Origin: Daedaleopsis sinensis
Taxonomy: Eukaryota; Basidiomycota; Agaricomycetes; Polyporales; Polyporaceae
Direction: 5' to 3'
DNA length: 64,000 bases
Assembly: GCA_033807695.1 (NCBI GenBank)
Contig: CM066302.1
Span: 3,720,001-3,784,000 of the forward strand
This document shows, one piece after another, positions 1-11,234 of the stretch; positions within the stretch are counted from its first letter, which is position 1; the number at the start of each line of letters is the position of its first letter. A model generated the notes under the pieces. It did not search any database. It was given only the letters and a program-made list of their open reading frames with translations, and was not told where the DNA came from. Both the position numbers and the translations under genes were made by a program.

Positions 1-325
1 CGGGTCGGCGCGGCGCGTCCTGCTTTTCCTTCCGCTGCGCGAGGGCGAGGAAGAGGTGGCGGACTGCGGGCGTCGTGCAGCCTGCTGACTGGGCGAGTTC
101 GCGCTCCGCGGTGAGGAAGGCGAGAAATTGGCGGAGCTGTTCAGGAGAGCTCGAGGTGATGGAGACGGAGGTAAAGCGGGCGGGGCGGGAGGCGGCGTGG
201 ACGGTTTTGGATACGAGCGCGAGGGAGCGTCCGGTGCACCCGCCGTCCTGCGAGCATGCGAGAGTATAAATGATCTCGAGGAGTTCAGTGGGGAGTCGGT
301 CAAAAAGGTTCCTGTCGTTGCCCAT
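1..325 (-). CDS. F-box domain protein, N-terminal part (partial at window edge)
   Basis: Reading the minus strand from ATG at 325-323 gives an open frame of 108 codons that runs off the left edge, so the C-terminal part and stop are missing. Residues 8-17 read FDRLPTELLE, followed by IIYTLA and then SLALVSKTVHAASRP, the usual layout of a basidiomycete F-box (LPxELL, then a hydrophobic helix and the conserved LALVSK stretch). F-box proteins bind Skp1 and recruit targets to SCF ubiquitin ligases; the target-binding part is outside the window. Such genes are very numerous in Agaricomycetes, often with unknown substrates. An ATG slightly upstream (about 336) is in another frame and lacks the motif. 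No intron is needed in the visible part. Confidence 0.8.
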   Translation of the reverse strand, partial: MGNDRNLFDRLPTELLEIIYTLACSQDGGCTGRSLALVSKTVHAASRPARFTSVSITSSSPEQLRQFLAFLTAERELAQSAGCTTPAVRHLFLALAQRKEKQDAPRRP

Positions 326-1134
326 CTAGAGACAAAATAGTTGAGCATGGTTCAAAGGTTGAGTAACCGTGAGGATTCACCAGAGGCAGCTTGGAAGGAA
401 TCGGAGAGAAACCGCTCGAGAAGAGATGATGGAGAATGGACATGTCCACCGTGAAGAGTCGTGCCAGAGGGCGTGATGTCAAAGGGCGAAAAGGTGTCGA
501 TATATAAGAGAAGTTGAAGTCGTAACAAGGCGGGCGGCGTGAAGTGTCGTGAGTATGTAGTTTCTGGTTGCGTCCGCGCAGCGACAGCACCTTTATATGC
601 GTTCCTGACATGTGCCATAATACCGGTACTGCCAGTGCAAGTGCCATTGTAACAGACTGTAACGGGGTCGTAAAGGGTCGTAACTGGTCGCAACGCGGCA
701 GGAGCCCTGCCTTCTCGATGGCAGTGCCTGGACCTGCAGGGGTGTGGGATTTTCAAGGGTGTCACCGTACCTGATACTTACAACAACAAAAAAGCGTGCA
801 TCGCCTTGCTCGGGGCGGGAGTCTACGCAGTCTAATAATAATACCAACAACAAAGCTGCTGCGACTCGCGAGGAGCTTAGTACAATATCACTGTATTAGC
901 CTCCTTTGTGGGTGATAGAGAACAAAAACACTGACAGGTAATGCAGAATGTGGCACTAGTGGTACAAGATTCGAGTAAGCTTCAGGCTTGGACGAGCTCC
1001 GGCTGTCACGGACGCGGGTCGCATGTGAGACATTCAACGATAATGCGGCCAGCCAGTGCAACGGCAGGTTACACGACTGTTACACGCGGCTCCGAGTCTG
1101 CTCATCGGAGGTCGGGATGGGGTGGCGGTGTACG

Positions 1135-1221
1135 GTTGGCCAGAGGAGGAGGAGGATGGTATTTAGGAGGGTAAGTTCAGCCGCACTGAGCGTGAGACAC
1201 GTCAACCCGCGTGTTTCACAA
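1135..1221 (+). repeat. Dispersed repeat, copy 1 (second copy near 6738-6822)
   Basis: The stretch ending GTGAGACACGTCAACCCGCG-TGTTTCACA recurs with few changes at 6795-6825, and the flanking GGAGGAG...GTTCAGCC is also shared. Both copies are in the same orientation. The core has an imperfect inverted repeat (GTGAGACACG / CGTGTTTCAC), as seen at the ends of small DNA elements. No coding potential. Confidence 0.6.
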
Positions 1222-1431
1222 TTAAATTCACACAACTTGTCACCCAGACGCCGAATCCGGAGAGCCAGGCGTTCGATCCCTCACAAAACCATTTCATACA
1301 CATGCCACTATCTAGTTTTTCTGACTCTGCAAAATGGCCGTGGTAGCTACTACTGCATCTGAACATAATATATAGTCGTAGATCTCCTCAGGAAACACTC
1401 TGGAGGAGGTTGGTAGCCGGGCGCCTAATAG
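1222..1431 (-). repeat. 200 bp repeat family, inverted copy
   Basis: The reverse complement of this segment matches 1868-2073 over its whole length, about 80 percent by eye. Shared landmarks are the GGCGCC-rich edge, GTAGTAGCTAC, GGCATGTGTATGAAATG and GATCGAACGCCTGGCT followed by GGATTCGGCGTCTG. With the direct copies it forms a large inverted repeat around 1430-1670. The family contains GTTCGATCC, which fits a Pol III B-box, but no convincing A-box was found. Confidence 0.65.
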
Positions 1432-1670
1432 ATACTCTTACTAAACCGGTAAGTAAGTGATATTCACCTCCCGAGTCGGAGGCGCTGGCAGCTTCTGAGG
1501 CCCTGGTTACTCCCCGGTTTGTCAAAGTGTTTATAGAATGAGTGACTTGCTCCTCAGTCATGCCTAGAGCTCTCGTGCTCAAAAGTCAGGCTAAAGGTTA
1601 GAGATTACATGACAACTGGAAACTTAGCGACTAGTTGGATACTTCTTATCTAATAACCCCGGTTTGGTAT

Positions 1671-1867
1671 GTCATAGGCGCCCGTCTGAATCGCCCCAGG
1701 AATGTTTCTATGTTCGTTCTAAGGTAGGTTTAGCCATAAAATCTCGCCTGTCGAGCCAGAATTGATGGAAAATGGCATGGGTACGATATGGGTTTACAGG
1801 GGATCGAACGCCTGGCTTGCCGGATTCGGCGTCTGCATGCTAGTTGGTGTGCATTTGTTCCGGAAAT
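1671..1867 (+). repeat. 200 bp repeat family, direct copy 1
   Basis: Starts at ATAGGCGCCCG and ends just before the next unit. It shares GATCGAACGCCTGGCTTGCC and GGATTCGGCGTCTGC, then AGTTGGTGTG, with the adjacent unit. Its first half is more diverged than its second. Confidence 0.6.
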
Positions 1868-2073
1868 GTTATAGGCGCCCGCTGCTAAACCCCCTCCCAG
1901 AGTGTTTTCTGACGAGGTCTACGACTCTGTATGATGTTCAGAGGCGGTAGTAGCTACTTCGGCCCTTTTGCGGAGCCAGAAAAGCTAGATAATGGCATGT
2001 GTATGAAATGTTTCTGTGAGGGATCGAACGCCTGGCTCGCCGGATTCGGCGTCTGCGAGATAGTTGGTGTGAA
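1868..2073 (+). repeat. 200 bp repeat family, direct copy 2
   Basis: Lies head to tail with copy 1 and opens with the same ATAGGCGCCCG edge. It is the closest match to the inverted copy at 1222-1431. Non-coding; probably fragments of a short non-autonomous element. Confidence 0.65.
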
Positions 2074-2546
2074 TTTCATCCATGTACTTCTGGCCAACCG
2101 TAGGCGGTGCGACATCCGGCGCACGAGAGGTCCAGAACGAGAGAGCCCTCGAGAGCTCATGAGACGGAAACGAAACTGTTAGCACTGCGGATTACAACGG
2201 GAGTACAAGTGGTACAAACAGGGGGTCTACGTGATTACGTAGTATACACGGATACAGTTGCCCAACAGGCATGGGGGAACACTTCTTAAACAAGCTTGTA
2301 ATCTTCACCGTCTGCGCTTGCTGACGCGTCTGACTAAGTATTAGTCCGAGGCCGGACTGGCGAATATGAGTAGGCAGGCTGTAGTGGATAAAAGAGCGAC
2401 GAGTGGTTGGACGAAGGCCCCGGCGGGCGCGAGAACGAAAGGAGCGAAGAAAGAATGGGATGTGTGCGCGAATGGCGAAGAGGTATGTGGGGACTTGGTG
2501 GGTGGCTGTTGAGGATGTGCGATGAAGCGCGGCCGCGCGCTCACCA

Positions 2547-4340
2547 TTATGCCATGTCTGCTGTGGCTTCGGTGGCGGTAGACCTGCGCTTCTCGTTGGC
2601 GATCTTGGACTCCAGGTTGGCGTCGCCCGCCCGCCAAGACATCACGTTCGGGGATTGGATCGGATTCAAGCGCAGGATGCAATGGGACGCGTTCGATTCG
2701 GTGGCCTGGGTAGTTGCTCGTGACGACGGTGCGTGGCTGAAACGCGAGAAGCGCGTGTTCAAGCCGGAGGACTCGGTCGCCCCGGAGAGCGTCGCCTCGC
2801 ACTGCGACTGGTTCATCGCGACTAAGATGATGATGAGGGTCGGGTAGATGCCCTGCGTGGTGTTAAGTTAGGATCATCCTCGATATCTGCAATCTGGACC
2901 AAAGACGTACGATAAGAGCGATGAGGCAGCCTTCGACGAAGAAGTGGAAGCGGTAAATGAACGTCGGTGCGGTCATTGTGATCGCGCATGCCTGGTACAC
3001 AACGATGAAGACCTAGAGGATCGAAGGAGGCAGCGTCAGATCTTGCGAATCATAGGATAGGTGAACATAGGATAGGCGTACCCAAAGAACGCAGTAAATC
3101 GACCCTGACTCGACGAGCAGCCCGAGCGACCTCTCGACGCGGCTCCGGGTGGATCCCGCGCCAAGGCTCATGCGTACCAGTTTCCGATGTTCCCTATAGG
3201 TGAAGAAGGATAAGCGTCACCGTCTGTCCGAATGCAGACAGAGGGCGATATGATTCGACGTACCATGCCTTGTACGCAATCAGGCTCGTGGACACCGCAT
3301 TGGCAAGCAGAGAGAAGATAGAGGCAATGAGGCCCCACGTGTCGCGGATGTAGAACGAGCCAGAGGTTATCGTCGTCATCCCTTCACCACTCGTGAGGAT
3401 GACAGGAGACGCGCTCGCTCGGCAACCGTGGTGGGTGACGATGGCACCGGGGACTGTAGAAGAAGCGCGCGATTAGCATGCCGTCCGTCCCGCAAAGAAG
3501 GAGACGTACTCAGAGTGATGCACACGAGGAGGCAGCTGTAGGCGCAGCGCCTGAACGGGCTGCGTTTCCAGAGGACCAGCGCCCGCCACCAGACTACAGC
3601 ATCCCCAACAACGACCTAAGAAGCTCAGCGTCAGAGAGCCAGTGACTAGTACGCGCGGATAAATGAAGGACATACGTTAAGTGTGAGGGTGGCTGTTCCA
3701 GTGCATTCCTGCGTCGGGCGCGGCCACCACGACGTGAGCTGTTCCTGCACCGCGCTCGAGAAGCCAGAGTCGATCGCGGCCGATCCGTTGTCGTACACAA
3801 CCTGACGGAAGTTCGACGCAAGCGCAGACACCCGCGAGCCTTCGTAGAAGATGTCGCTAATGATAGCGCGTAGCTCGTGGAACGCCTCGGCGAGGAGCGT
3901 CGCCCAGTAGACGGTGGTGGAGATGTACAACGCCAGGATGATCATCAGCATGATGAGCGTCTGGGAGTGCCGCAGTCCTTTCCGGCTGTAGCGGCCACGA
4001 GTAGGGTTAGGCACGAGAGAGCATAAGATCGAGAGAGCATACGCACGAGAGTAGGTAGACCGCGAACATCACCAGCATCGTGTACATGCCTAGAGAGCGC
4101 GCCTCGGAATGAGCGACCGAGTTATGGACGTCAAGTGTACTGTCACTCACCAGCGAAGACACAAGACAGGACGACCTCGTACATCTGACCGCGCAGCTTC
4201 TCGGAGAGCCAGTCTTGGCCGAGACCTTGGAGATCCATAGCCACACCGCCGAGCGCGGTGGACAGCTCCTCGACGCGAGCCGTGGAGATTGAGGTGCTCG
4301 CATTGGCGGCGAGTTGATGGAGGAGGGGGGAGACGGGCAT
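2547..4340 (-). CDS. Seven-helix membrane protein, paralogue A (basidiomycete family of unknown function)
   Basis: Eight exons on the minus strand: 4340-4151, 4089-4047, 3985-3676, 3615-3510, 3453-3264, 3193-3082, 3012-2911 and 2852-2547. All introns are GT-AG and frames join without stops. The protein starts MPVSPLLHQL and ends in TADMA. Seven hydrophobic stretches are visible: in exon 2 (MYTMLVMFAVYLL), early exon 3 (LALYISTTVYWATLL), across exons 3/4, exon 4, exon 5 (SIFSLLANAVSTSLIAY), exons 6/7 and exons 7/8. A conserved loop reads WWPRPTQECTGTATLTLN. The N-terminal amphipathic part (RVEELSTALGG) and a polar tail flank the helices. The family is recognisable only through its two paralogues in this window (11235-13071 and 35655-37454); I cannot name a function. 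A longer upstream frame begins with a non-ATG codon, so 4340 was chosen. A TATATAAA-like stretch lies about 100 bp upstream. Confidence 0.75.
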
Positions 4341-5563
4341 GAGGAGAGAGGATGGTGCGGGAGGAGACGAGCTCTGCAAAGGCCGGGAGAGGACGTATAC
4401 GACACCGCGCAGGCTTCAGTGGCATCCGAGGTGCCGTATATAAAGGATGCATCGTGCTGCGTCCTCTCCAGAATGCTGTGCGATCTTCCGCTGAGATCAG
4501 ACGGGGTTCAGCGCTCACGTAGCCGTAGCGTGCCCTAGCGTGCCACGGTCCAAGGGAGGAGGAGGAGAGGGCCAGTAGGGGCCAGTGCTCCGAATCTCTT
4601 CGACGAGGTTTGAGGCTTGACTCGCCGCTCAGGATCTTAGTTGATGCACATGTCGGCTGTACCCGAGCACTAGCACCCCTCCAGCAGCCTCCAGCGTCAG
4701 GCGCTCCCAACGTTTCCTCCGCGAGCGGTGAACCCATGGCGGGCTTCAGGCTGCTAGAGGCTGCTTCAGACCGCCAGAGATCGTATCCAGTCCAACTGTA
4801 AGGACGGCCGTGCGCTCTGAGGCGGTTCTGAGGATGCCTTTCGATCGGTGTCGAGTGCAAGACTTGCTCGAGGAGGCTCCCGTGCCTAGATAAGATGCTG
4901 CAAGACGGGCTTAAGCTCCTTTGTAGCTCCGAGCATGATCGTCATCATCATGGGCGGCAACATTTAGCACTAAGATCTGAGACTTGTTGTCCAAACCCCG
5001 GGATCGGATGAAGAGATGACCACGAATGGTGGCGGTTTCGTCCACCGCGTCTGTGGAGGATCGCTCGCTTCGTCCGCTCGTTACGTGTGAATCGTGATAC
5101 TTAAGAGACAAGAGTCCCAAGACCATCTATTCTCGTGAACGTCAACGAAATTCAGAGGTTACTTAGGCGCATGCCAGGGATGTCACGGTGGGGATTTGGA
5201 TTGCTCTCCAGGCTCCCGCCCTAACCTGATACCTCCTCCCGTAATCTTCCGACGTGTCCAGAAGGGGTGGTCGATGCCCATGTACTTATCCTCTCTTTCG
5301 TGTCTTAGTTCCAACCTAGCGAGTCAATGAAGACGACTTCATGGTCCACGTCGGAAGGATCCAAGCTTCAGAAGTCCTGTGTGGCGTGCTCGGCTCGGGT
5401 GGGGCTAGCGGCATACCGGCAGAAGAGCGTAGTGTAAGCGAAACATATGGATTTTCCATGTTCTTGATCATACTTGATGAGAAGAGCAGGAAGTGACGTA
5501 CGAGGAGAAAGAGTGAGAATGATGCATGATGTATGATGAGCTGATGGTAAGTATGTACTCATC

Positions 5564-5679
5564 TGGTCTCGTACCCAGACGTGCGAGTTTGAACCCGCAC
5601 CCCACCACCGCTGTTACTCGCAACGTGGTGGGGTGCGGGTTCAAATAGGTTCAAACTCGCACGTCTGGGTACGAGACCA
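5564..5679. mobile_element. Palindromic MITE with 32 bp perfect terminal inverted repeats and 9 bp TSD
   Basis: The left end 5564-5595 (TGGTCTCGTACCCAGACGTG...) is the exact reverse complement of 5648-5679. A second inverted repeat inside (5590-5608 with 5625-5643, GAACCCGCACCCCACCAC and its complement) makes nearly the whole 116 bp foldable. The element is flanked by identical 9 bp direct repeats GTACTCATC at 5555-5563 and 5680-5688. Long inverted ends with a 9 bp target duplication are typical of Mutator-like (MULE) elements, so this is probably a MULE-derived MITE; the superfamily call is inference. It cannot encode a transposase. Confidence 0.9.
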
Positions 5680-6737
5680 GTACTCATCATTCAAATTGCT
5701 CCCGACAGCCGCCTCCTCCTCCCCGACACGAATGATGTCACTGTCAGTAATGTCCGTATCAAACAAGAGGTGTATCCAAGACGAAGTACTTACATATGTA
5801 GACATACACTCGATATCCTCTCGCCAATCTGTCAAGCGCGTGATCGCAGTCTTACAAGTTCAGGAAGGCGACCGTGGGCATTGATGTGGATGAGATGCTA
5901 GGCTTCCGGTATATAGAGTCCAGAAGGTCGCCGGGGACAATCAAGAGCTTCGATCGACGATCACTTGAATTCACAGATGGGGCACGCAACTGGGACGCCC
6001 GCGAGCCTCGTGGTGTGCATCGTCCGGATGGTCGGTGCAGGCTTCGAAGTCAACATATGGGGTCAGTCATGAGAAGGTATCGAGAAAGAATAGAAGACGT
6101 TGATGGATATTTCAAACCTGGCGAAGGGTCGTCCACGACAGACTAGTACTGCAATCGTACAAGTCATGGGATGTAGACATTCCAAACGATCTGTTGCAAG
6201 ATGATATGATAGTCCGTGTATGGCGGGGAAGGTTCGACAAGCCGGGTGCGGGTGGGCAGCACCTACTTACTCAGTAGAGTAAGTATGTCGCGGCTAGCCA
6301 ACTCGCGCTGCATTGCGATTGACTGGGACCAGTCGTCGCTTCTCAGCGCTCGCTCAGCCAGAAATTTGCGTGCGTACAGATAGGTGTGCGGAGATTCGAT
6401 CCAGCCTATAGGACTTACTTGCTCACTACCTGCGACACCAGCCACCCACTCGCTTCCTCCTGACCATCCCAAGTCTTCTATCGCGAGGGTCGCGAGCCCT
6501 GAGCGTAAGAAATGTATGATAGGTGGCGCTGATTTCACAACAGTCGCGAACTGGCAAGTCTTCTAACTTTCGGTAGTCGGATCTTGACTACCTTGACTGT
6601 TTGAAGGGCTTCATGTATATTGGGTGCAGATTTGAATCATTGAAGAGGGTGGAAAAGGCGGTCAGATTCAAGATTGTGCAAGCCAGCTGGGAACATCGAG
6701 GTTGGGCTCTAAGAGACGATTCTAATAGGCGCCAGAA

Positions 6738-6822
6738 CATCACACAAACGGGAGGAGGAGAGTACGTAGGTTCAGCCACGGTGCGGGAGACCAGCGTGAG
6801 ACACGCCAACCCACGTGTTTCA
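6738..6822 (+). repeat. Dispersed repeat, copy 2 (see 1135-1221)
   Basis: Contains GTGAGACACGCCAACCCACG followed by TGTTTCACA, matching copy 1 with two substitutions in that core, and GGTTCAGCC upstream as in copy 1. Same orientation as copy 1. Confidence 0.6.
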
Positions 6823-8248
6823 CACCTCGCGACTACGGGAGTCGCCACTCGTTGAACCTTCCTTGAAAGTTATCGCGTCCATATTGATACAACATCATAT
6901 CCATATCTCACCTCTTCATTTCAGCATAATGTTCTTCTAAGCATGCTCAGGTACGTCTAGCCATCATTTGTGATGGGCGGTCGAACTTCGATATATCCCT
7001 CATGCATATGATAAAGCCGTTCAATGACCCTAACAAGGCGGAGCCTCACCAAACACGCGAGCTGTAGCCCGGTGAAACGTGTAGAGAGAGTGCTGGAGAG
7101 TACGGCCCTGTGCGGCCCAGGAGGATTGTCGATTAGCATCGGTACGCCCCAAGTCGATATACTTCCTCTACAAGATATCACAACATCATCCACCTTCTTT
7201 TTGCGGCGAGAAGAATCGTACGAGTCCAAGATGTTCTCGATATACTATTATACAACCAGGGTACAGTCATCGCTGAAACTGTGTCAGCGATCATCGATCT
7301 CAGTCTCTACGATTTGGTTGTTCCAGGTTTGGAGTGACTCGGATGTGGTAAGCTCTGAGCTCTCTCGTTTTTGTACTTTGATGCCCTATGAAGCTTTTCG
7401 AGGAGTAGAAAATGCACCCACTCCCATCAAGTGTTAGCAGGTGTTAACCCAGGAACAAAGACTCTAGGGAGGCTGCTAGAGGCTGCTAGAGGCCAGAGGT
7501 CGGACAGGTCCGGGCCCCGAACTACAGTAAGTGGTGGTTCGAATTCGTTCGGCGACTACGAGTCTCCGTTTTGATTCCATCAATTCCTACCTTTTCTAGC
7601 TCGTTGTGAGACCACAAATCTTGCAAACCCTTGTGTATTCTTATGACGTGCCGCTCTGCATGCTGATGCCCAGGTGGAAATACACGAGGATGTGCAAATT
7701 CAAGCTTATGGCATAAATCCCTTTTAGCCGCTTGACCGACATCCTCGCATTCTGTAACGCTGAGGCTGCCCAAAGTCGCGGTCTTTCGGCAGAGGCCGCC
7801 TCTAGTCTCCTTCGCACAGGTGATGAACAGATGGCAGTCAAGTTCGATCTTCTATCAAGTTTTTATTCGAATTCGGACGGTAATGTTGGATTTCCCTCCA
7901 TTACGTAGTTCTGGATCGACCGGTACCATCACCCTCTCCGAACCTAAAACAAAGCTGCTGGCGACGCTCGAGGAATGCCTCCGTTCTGCGTCGAGACCCC
8001 AATACCCAGAATGTTGCGATGACGATTACTCACAATCGATCGATGGATACGTGGACCCAGGTACTTACTGCGGAGCGGAGAGCAACTTCGAATCCCCACA
8101 TTCAGAATGATTTTCGTCAACGAGCTCGTTTCGATCAAGTTACCAGTGAGACTTTGACAGGCCGATGCCGAGGGAAACGCATCGCTAACTAACACTTCTC
8201 ATGGTCTGCGCATTATGATCACAGCTCCTGTCGTTAAGAGTTCACTGG

Positions 8249-8256
8249 TATTTATA
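8249..8256 (+). promoter_or_regulatory. TATA-like element of the monooxygenase gene
   Basis: TATTTATA lies 44 bp before the start codon at 8300, a plausible distance for a short 5' leader in a fungal gene. Confidence 0.5.
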
Positions 8257-8299
8257 CCATCTGCATCCTTCAGTCCATTCCTCACTCACTATCTCCGCC

Positions 8300-10472
8300 A
8301 TGTCCCCAGACCCTCGTTCCACTGCAACCCTTTGGCTGGATGCCTTCTCCTCTGCTGTCACTTCCGGTGACCTCGACGCACTCGCAGCACTCTTCCGCCC
8401 CGAGGGATGGTTCAGAGACCTCCTCGTCTTCACGTGGGATCTGCGTTCTCTCGAGGGGCCCGAGAAGATCAAATCTTTCCTGTCTCCTACCCTATCGGCC
8501 GCCCAGATCTCCAGCATTAAGCTCGACGAGCGAGCCGATTTCGCACCGCGCACCGCCTTCATCCATGCACTACACGCACACGACATCGAGTTCGGATTTA
8601 CGTTCGAGTGTCTTCGCGGACATGGACACGGCTACGTCCGTCTGCTCCCTGATTCGGAGGGCGAGTTCAAGGCGCTCACGGTCCTCACGATGCTCAACGA
8701 CTTGCATGGCCATGATGAGGACCCTACACTCGTGCTCAGAGACGAACTCAAGTTCGAGCATGGCGAAGACGTGCAGGCTGCATTTGCGAACTGGGTATCA
8801 GAGAACGAGAGCAAACCCTATGTGCTCGTCGGTACGTCGTTGATCTGACTATACCTCAGGCGATACTCAGCTGCGTACGTACTATAGTGGGGGCAGCACA
8901 GACCGGCCTGCAGCTTGCGGCGCGGTTTAAGCAGATGAACATCCCAACCCTGGTCATCGACCGCTCGCCGCGAGTCGGGGACGTTTGGCGGCAGCGGTAC
9001 CCGTCATTGACCCTCCACACCATCCGGCAGCACCACACCTGTGAGTCCTCTACACGCGTATCACCTCGCGAACGCTCACGCTCGCCCCGTCCGCCCCAGT
9101 GCTCTACCAACCTTACCCGACGAACTGGCCCGAGTACACTCCGCGCGACAAGCTCGCGGACTGGATGGAACAGTACGCAATCTCGCAGGACCTCGTCATC
9201 TGGAACAGCACCGAGCTCCAGCAGGGCGCGACATACGACGCCGAGGCGCGCGTGTGGGACGTCACCGTCGTCCGGAACGGCGCGCCCGTAAAGCTCCGCC
9301 CCGCGCACATCGTACTCGCGACGGGCACGCTCGGCAAGCCGAAGATTCCAGACATCCCCGGGCGCGACGCGTTCTCGGGGGACGTGCACCATGCGGTGGC
9401 GTACAACGGGCCCGCGCCGTACGCGGGCAAGCGCGTGGTCGTCATCGGCGCGGCGAACACGGCGATTGACATCTGCCACGACCTCGCGATGTGCGGCGTG
9501 CGGGAAGTGACGATGGTGCAGCGCTCGCCGACATGCGTGATGGACCGCTCGTTCATCAGCGACTTCCTGCGCATCGCGTTTCCCGCGGGCGTGCCGCTAG
9601 AAGTGTCCGACTTCAAGTGGGGCGCGATGCCATTCGGGCTGCAGAAGAAGATGTCCATCGCCGCGCAGGACTTCTTCTGGGAGGCGCAGAAGGAGCTCCA
9701 CGACAAGCTTCGCAAGGGCGGCCTGCAGCTTACGATGGGGCCCGAGGGCGCAGGGCTGTATATCCAGGTCCTCGAACGTCTTGGAGGTGCGTGTCTTGCG
9801 ACGTCCCGCATCCCTGTTTATCGACTGACTGATAAACGACGTCTGCCTAGGTCTTTGTGAGTTCGCGGTGTTCGCGTTTACTGAGGCTTGGCTTCTAACA
9901 GCAATGTAACAGGGCAAGACAAGGGGGGCGCAGACCTCATCGCGGACGGCAGAATCAAGGTCCGGAGTGGTGCATCGGTCGACCACTTCACGAAGACCGG
10001 CATCGCGTTCAGCGACGGGTCTGAGCTCGAGGCAGACATCGTCGTATACGCGTGAGTGCCCTGCTCTGTGTGGGACGGCGGTGTTGTGTGCTGAACGATC
10101 GCGGACACCCTCAGGACCGGGTACATCCACATCCGTGAGACGAACCGGGAGCTGTTTGGTGACGAGATCATGGACAAGGTCAAGCCGATCTACGGCCTCG
10201 ACGAGGAGGGCGAGATCAGGGGCAGCTATCGTCCGTCGGGACACCCCGGGGTGAGTATGGATGGCTGTAGTGGTGCTCATCGTCAAACTCTCGCTGACGG
10301 CTGGTGAACGCGCAGCTCTGGTTCGCGACCGGCGACTTCTTCGCGAGTCGGTTCTTGTCGAAGGTCTTGGTGAGTCGCGCCGAGCATCTCAATGTGCTCT
10401 CGCTCATAGCTAACGCTCCGACAGGGACTGCAACTGAAGGCTAGCCAGCTCGGGTTGCTGGACAGCCAGTGA
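8300..10472 (+). CDS. Flavin-containing monooxygenase-like protein with N-terminal NTF2/SnoaL-like domain
   Basis: Exons 8300-8831, 8888-9040, 9100-9786, a likely 6 nt micro-exon 9851-9856, 9913-10051, 10115-10250, 10316-10369 and 10425-10472, giving about 584 residues. Residues 1-170 (TATLWLDAFSSAV... RDLLVFTWDLRSLEGPEKI) look like the NTF2/SnoaL-like domain often fused in front of fungal FMO-type oxidases. The FAD-binding loop is VVGAAQTG (179-184 GAAQTG). A second nucleotide loop, VVVIGAANTAID (345-350), should bind NADPH, and an ATG motif (ATGY) closes the fold near the C-terminus. The first loop has Ala-Ala where GAG is usual. Enzymes of this type oxygenate small soft nucleophiles or aldehydes/ketones; the substrate cannot be told. 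The micro-exon is uncertain, since skipping it keeps the frame. Likely cytosolic, as no signal peptide is seen. Confidence 0.85.
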
Positions 10473-11234
10473 TAAGTAACTTATTGATGTCGACGTCGTT
10501 TTGTGGATATTATGGAATATTGGTGCATCTCTATATATTGACTACTATGTACTGCATACCCCCTGTTCGTGATCCGGAAATAATACCTCGCAATCATACA
10601 GTTTCGTACACGCTGTCACCAAGTTGTCCGAGTGCGACGGGGACGCAGTTCCTTCTCTTGAGGGGCAATGCCATTGGGAAGTTCAAATACCAGACAGATA
10701 GCTCGTCGCTATTTGACGTTGGATATCGATCTCAGCACTGAGCTTCTTAAAAGACATGCCATGGTAAGACATGGTGTTCATTCACGCATGACCCTTCAGC
10801 TTCCGAATTCGCATTCCACATGCAGCAGTCTTCGCATCTTCGTTAACGTATTCTTCTCCATATATCCTGAGCTGATGGAATGCGTACGTTGACCTGCGCA
10901 GTCACAAGATGTTTCACATTGGCACAACATCAGATACTGTCATACTACGGTACTTTGCAAGCCTCGGATCTTGAGCCGACATGACGTCCTGTATATGTAG
11001 TGGTTGCCTTACAACGACCGTCCACAATTGCATACGAACATGCTGGGGCAAGGCGATTCGGTGTCGCGCAACCGGGAGGTCAACTTGCAGCAATGAACAA
11101 ATTTCGGGATCTGAGGGGAGGCTGTGAATCGTGATGCACATTTCTCTGCGCTCAAGCCTACACAGTCTATAGATAACGAGTCTGGGTATCGTAGCGTACA
11201 AGTCCGTGAGGGCTGTCCACGCCTGCTCCCACCG
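10473..11234. other. Intergenic, nothing recognised
   Basis: Sequence between the convergent 3' ends of the monooxygenase gene and seven-helix paralogue B. No domain, repeat or RNA gene was seen. Confidence 0.6.

Larger units (their letters stand above)
326..2546. other. Intergenic region with a three-copy repeat; no gene supported
   Basis: No frame in this 2.2 kb shows a recognisable domain, good splice structure or codon pattern. It holds a roughly 75 bp repeat shared with 6.7 kb and three copies of a roughly 200 bp repeat (listed separately). The open frames here overlap each other on both strands and are probably chance. Confidence 0.6.
4341..8299. other. Gene-poor region with MITE and degraded sequence
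   Basis: No gene can be supported across these 4 kb. They contain the MITE at 5564-5679, the dispersed repeat copy near 6738-6822 and a short motif GGCTGCTAGAGGCTGCT present near 4750 and again (as a double) near 7471. A minus-strand frame at 7522-7773 has a protein-like look (around AHPRVFPPGHQHAERH) but no start, splice partner or family, and may be a gene relic. Confidence 0.5.

Noticed and set aside
4147..4860. 237-codon minus-strand frame upstream of seven-helix paralogue A
   Set aside because: Arg/Pro/Ser-rich, overlaps exon 1 of paralogue A in a different frame, and the paralogues support the other frame.
9113..9811. Long minus-strand frame (232 codons) inside the monooxygenase gene
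   Set aside because: It is the antisense shadow of a GC-rich exon; the plus-strand protein has clear FAD and NADPH motifs.
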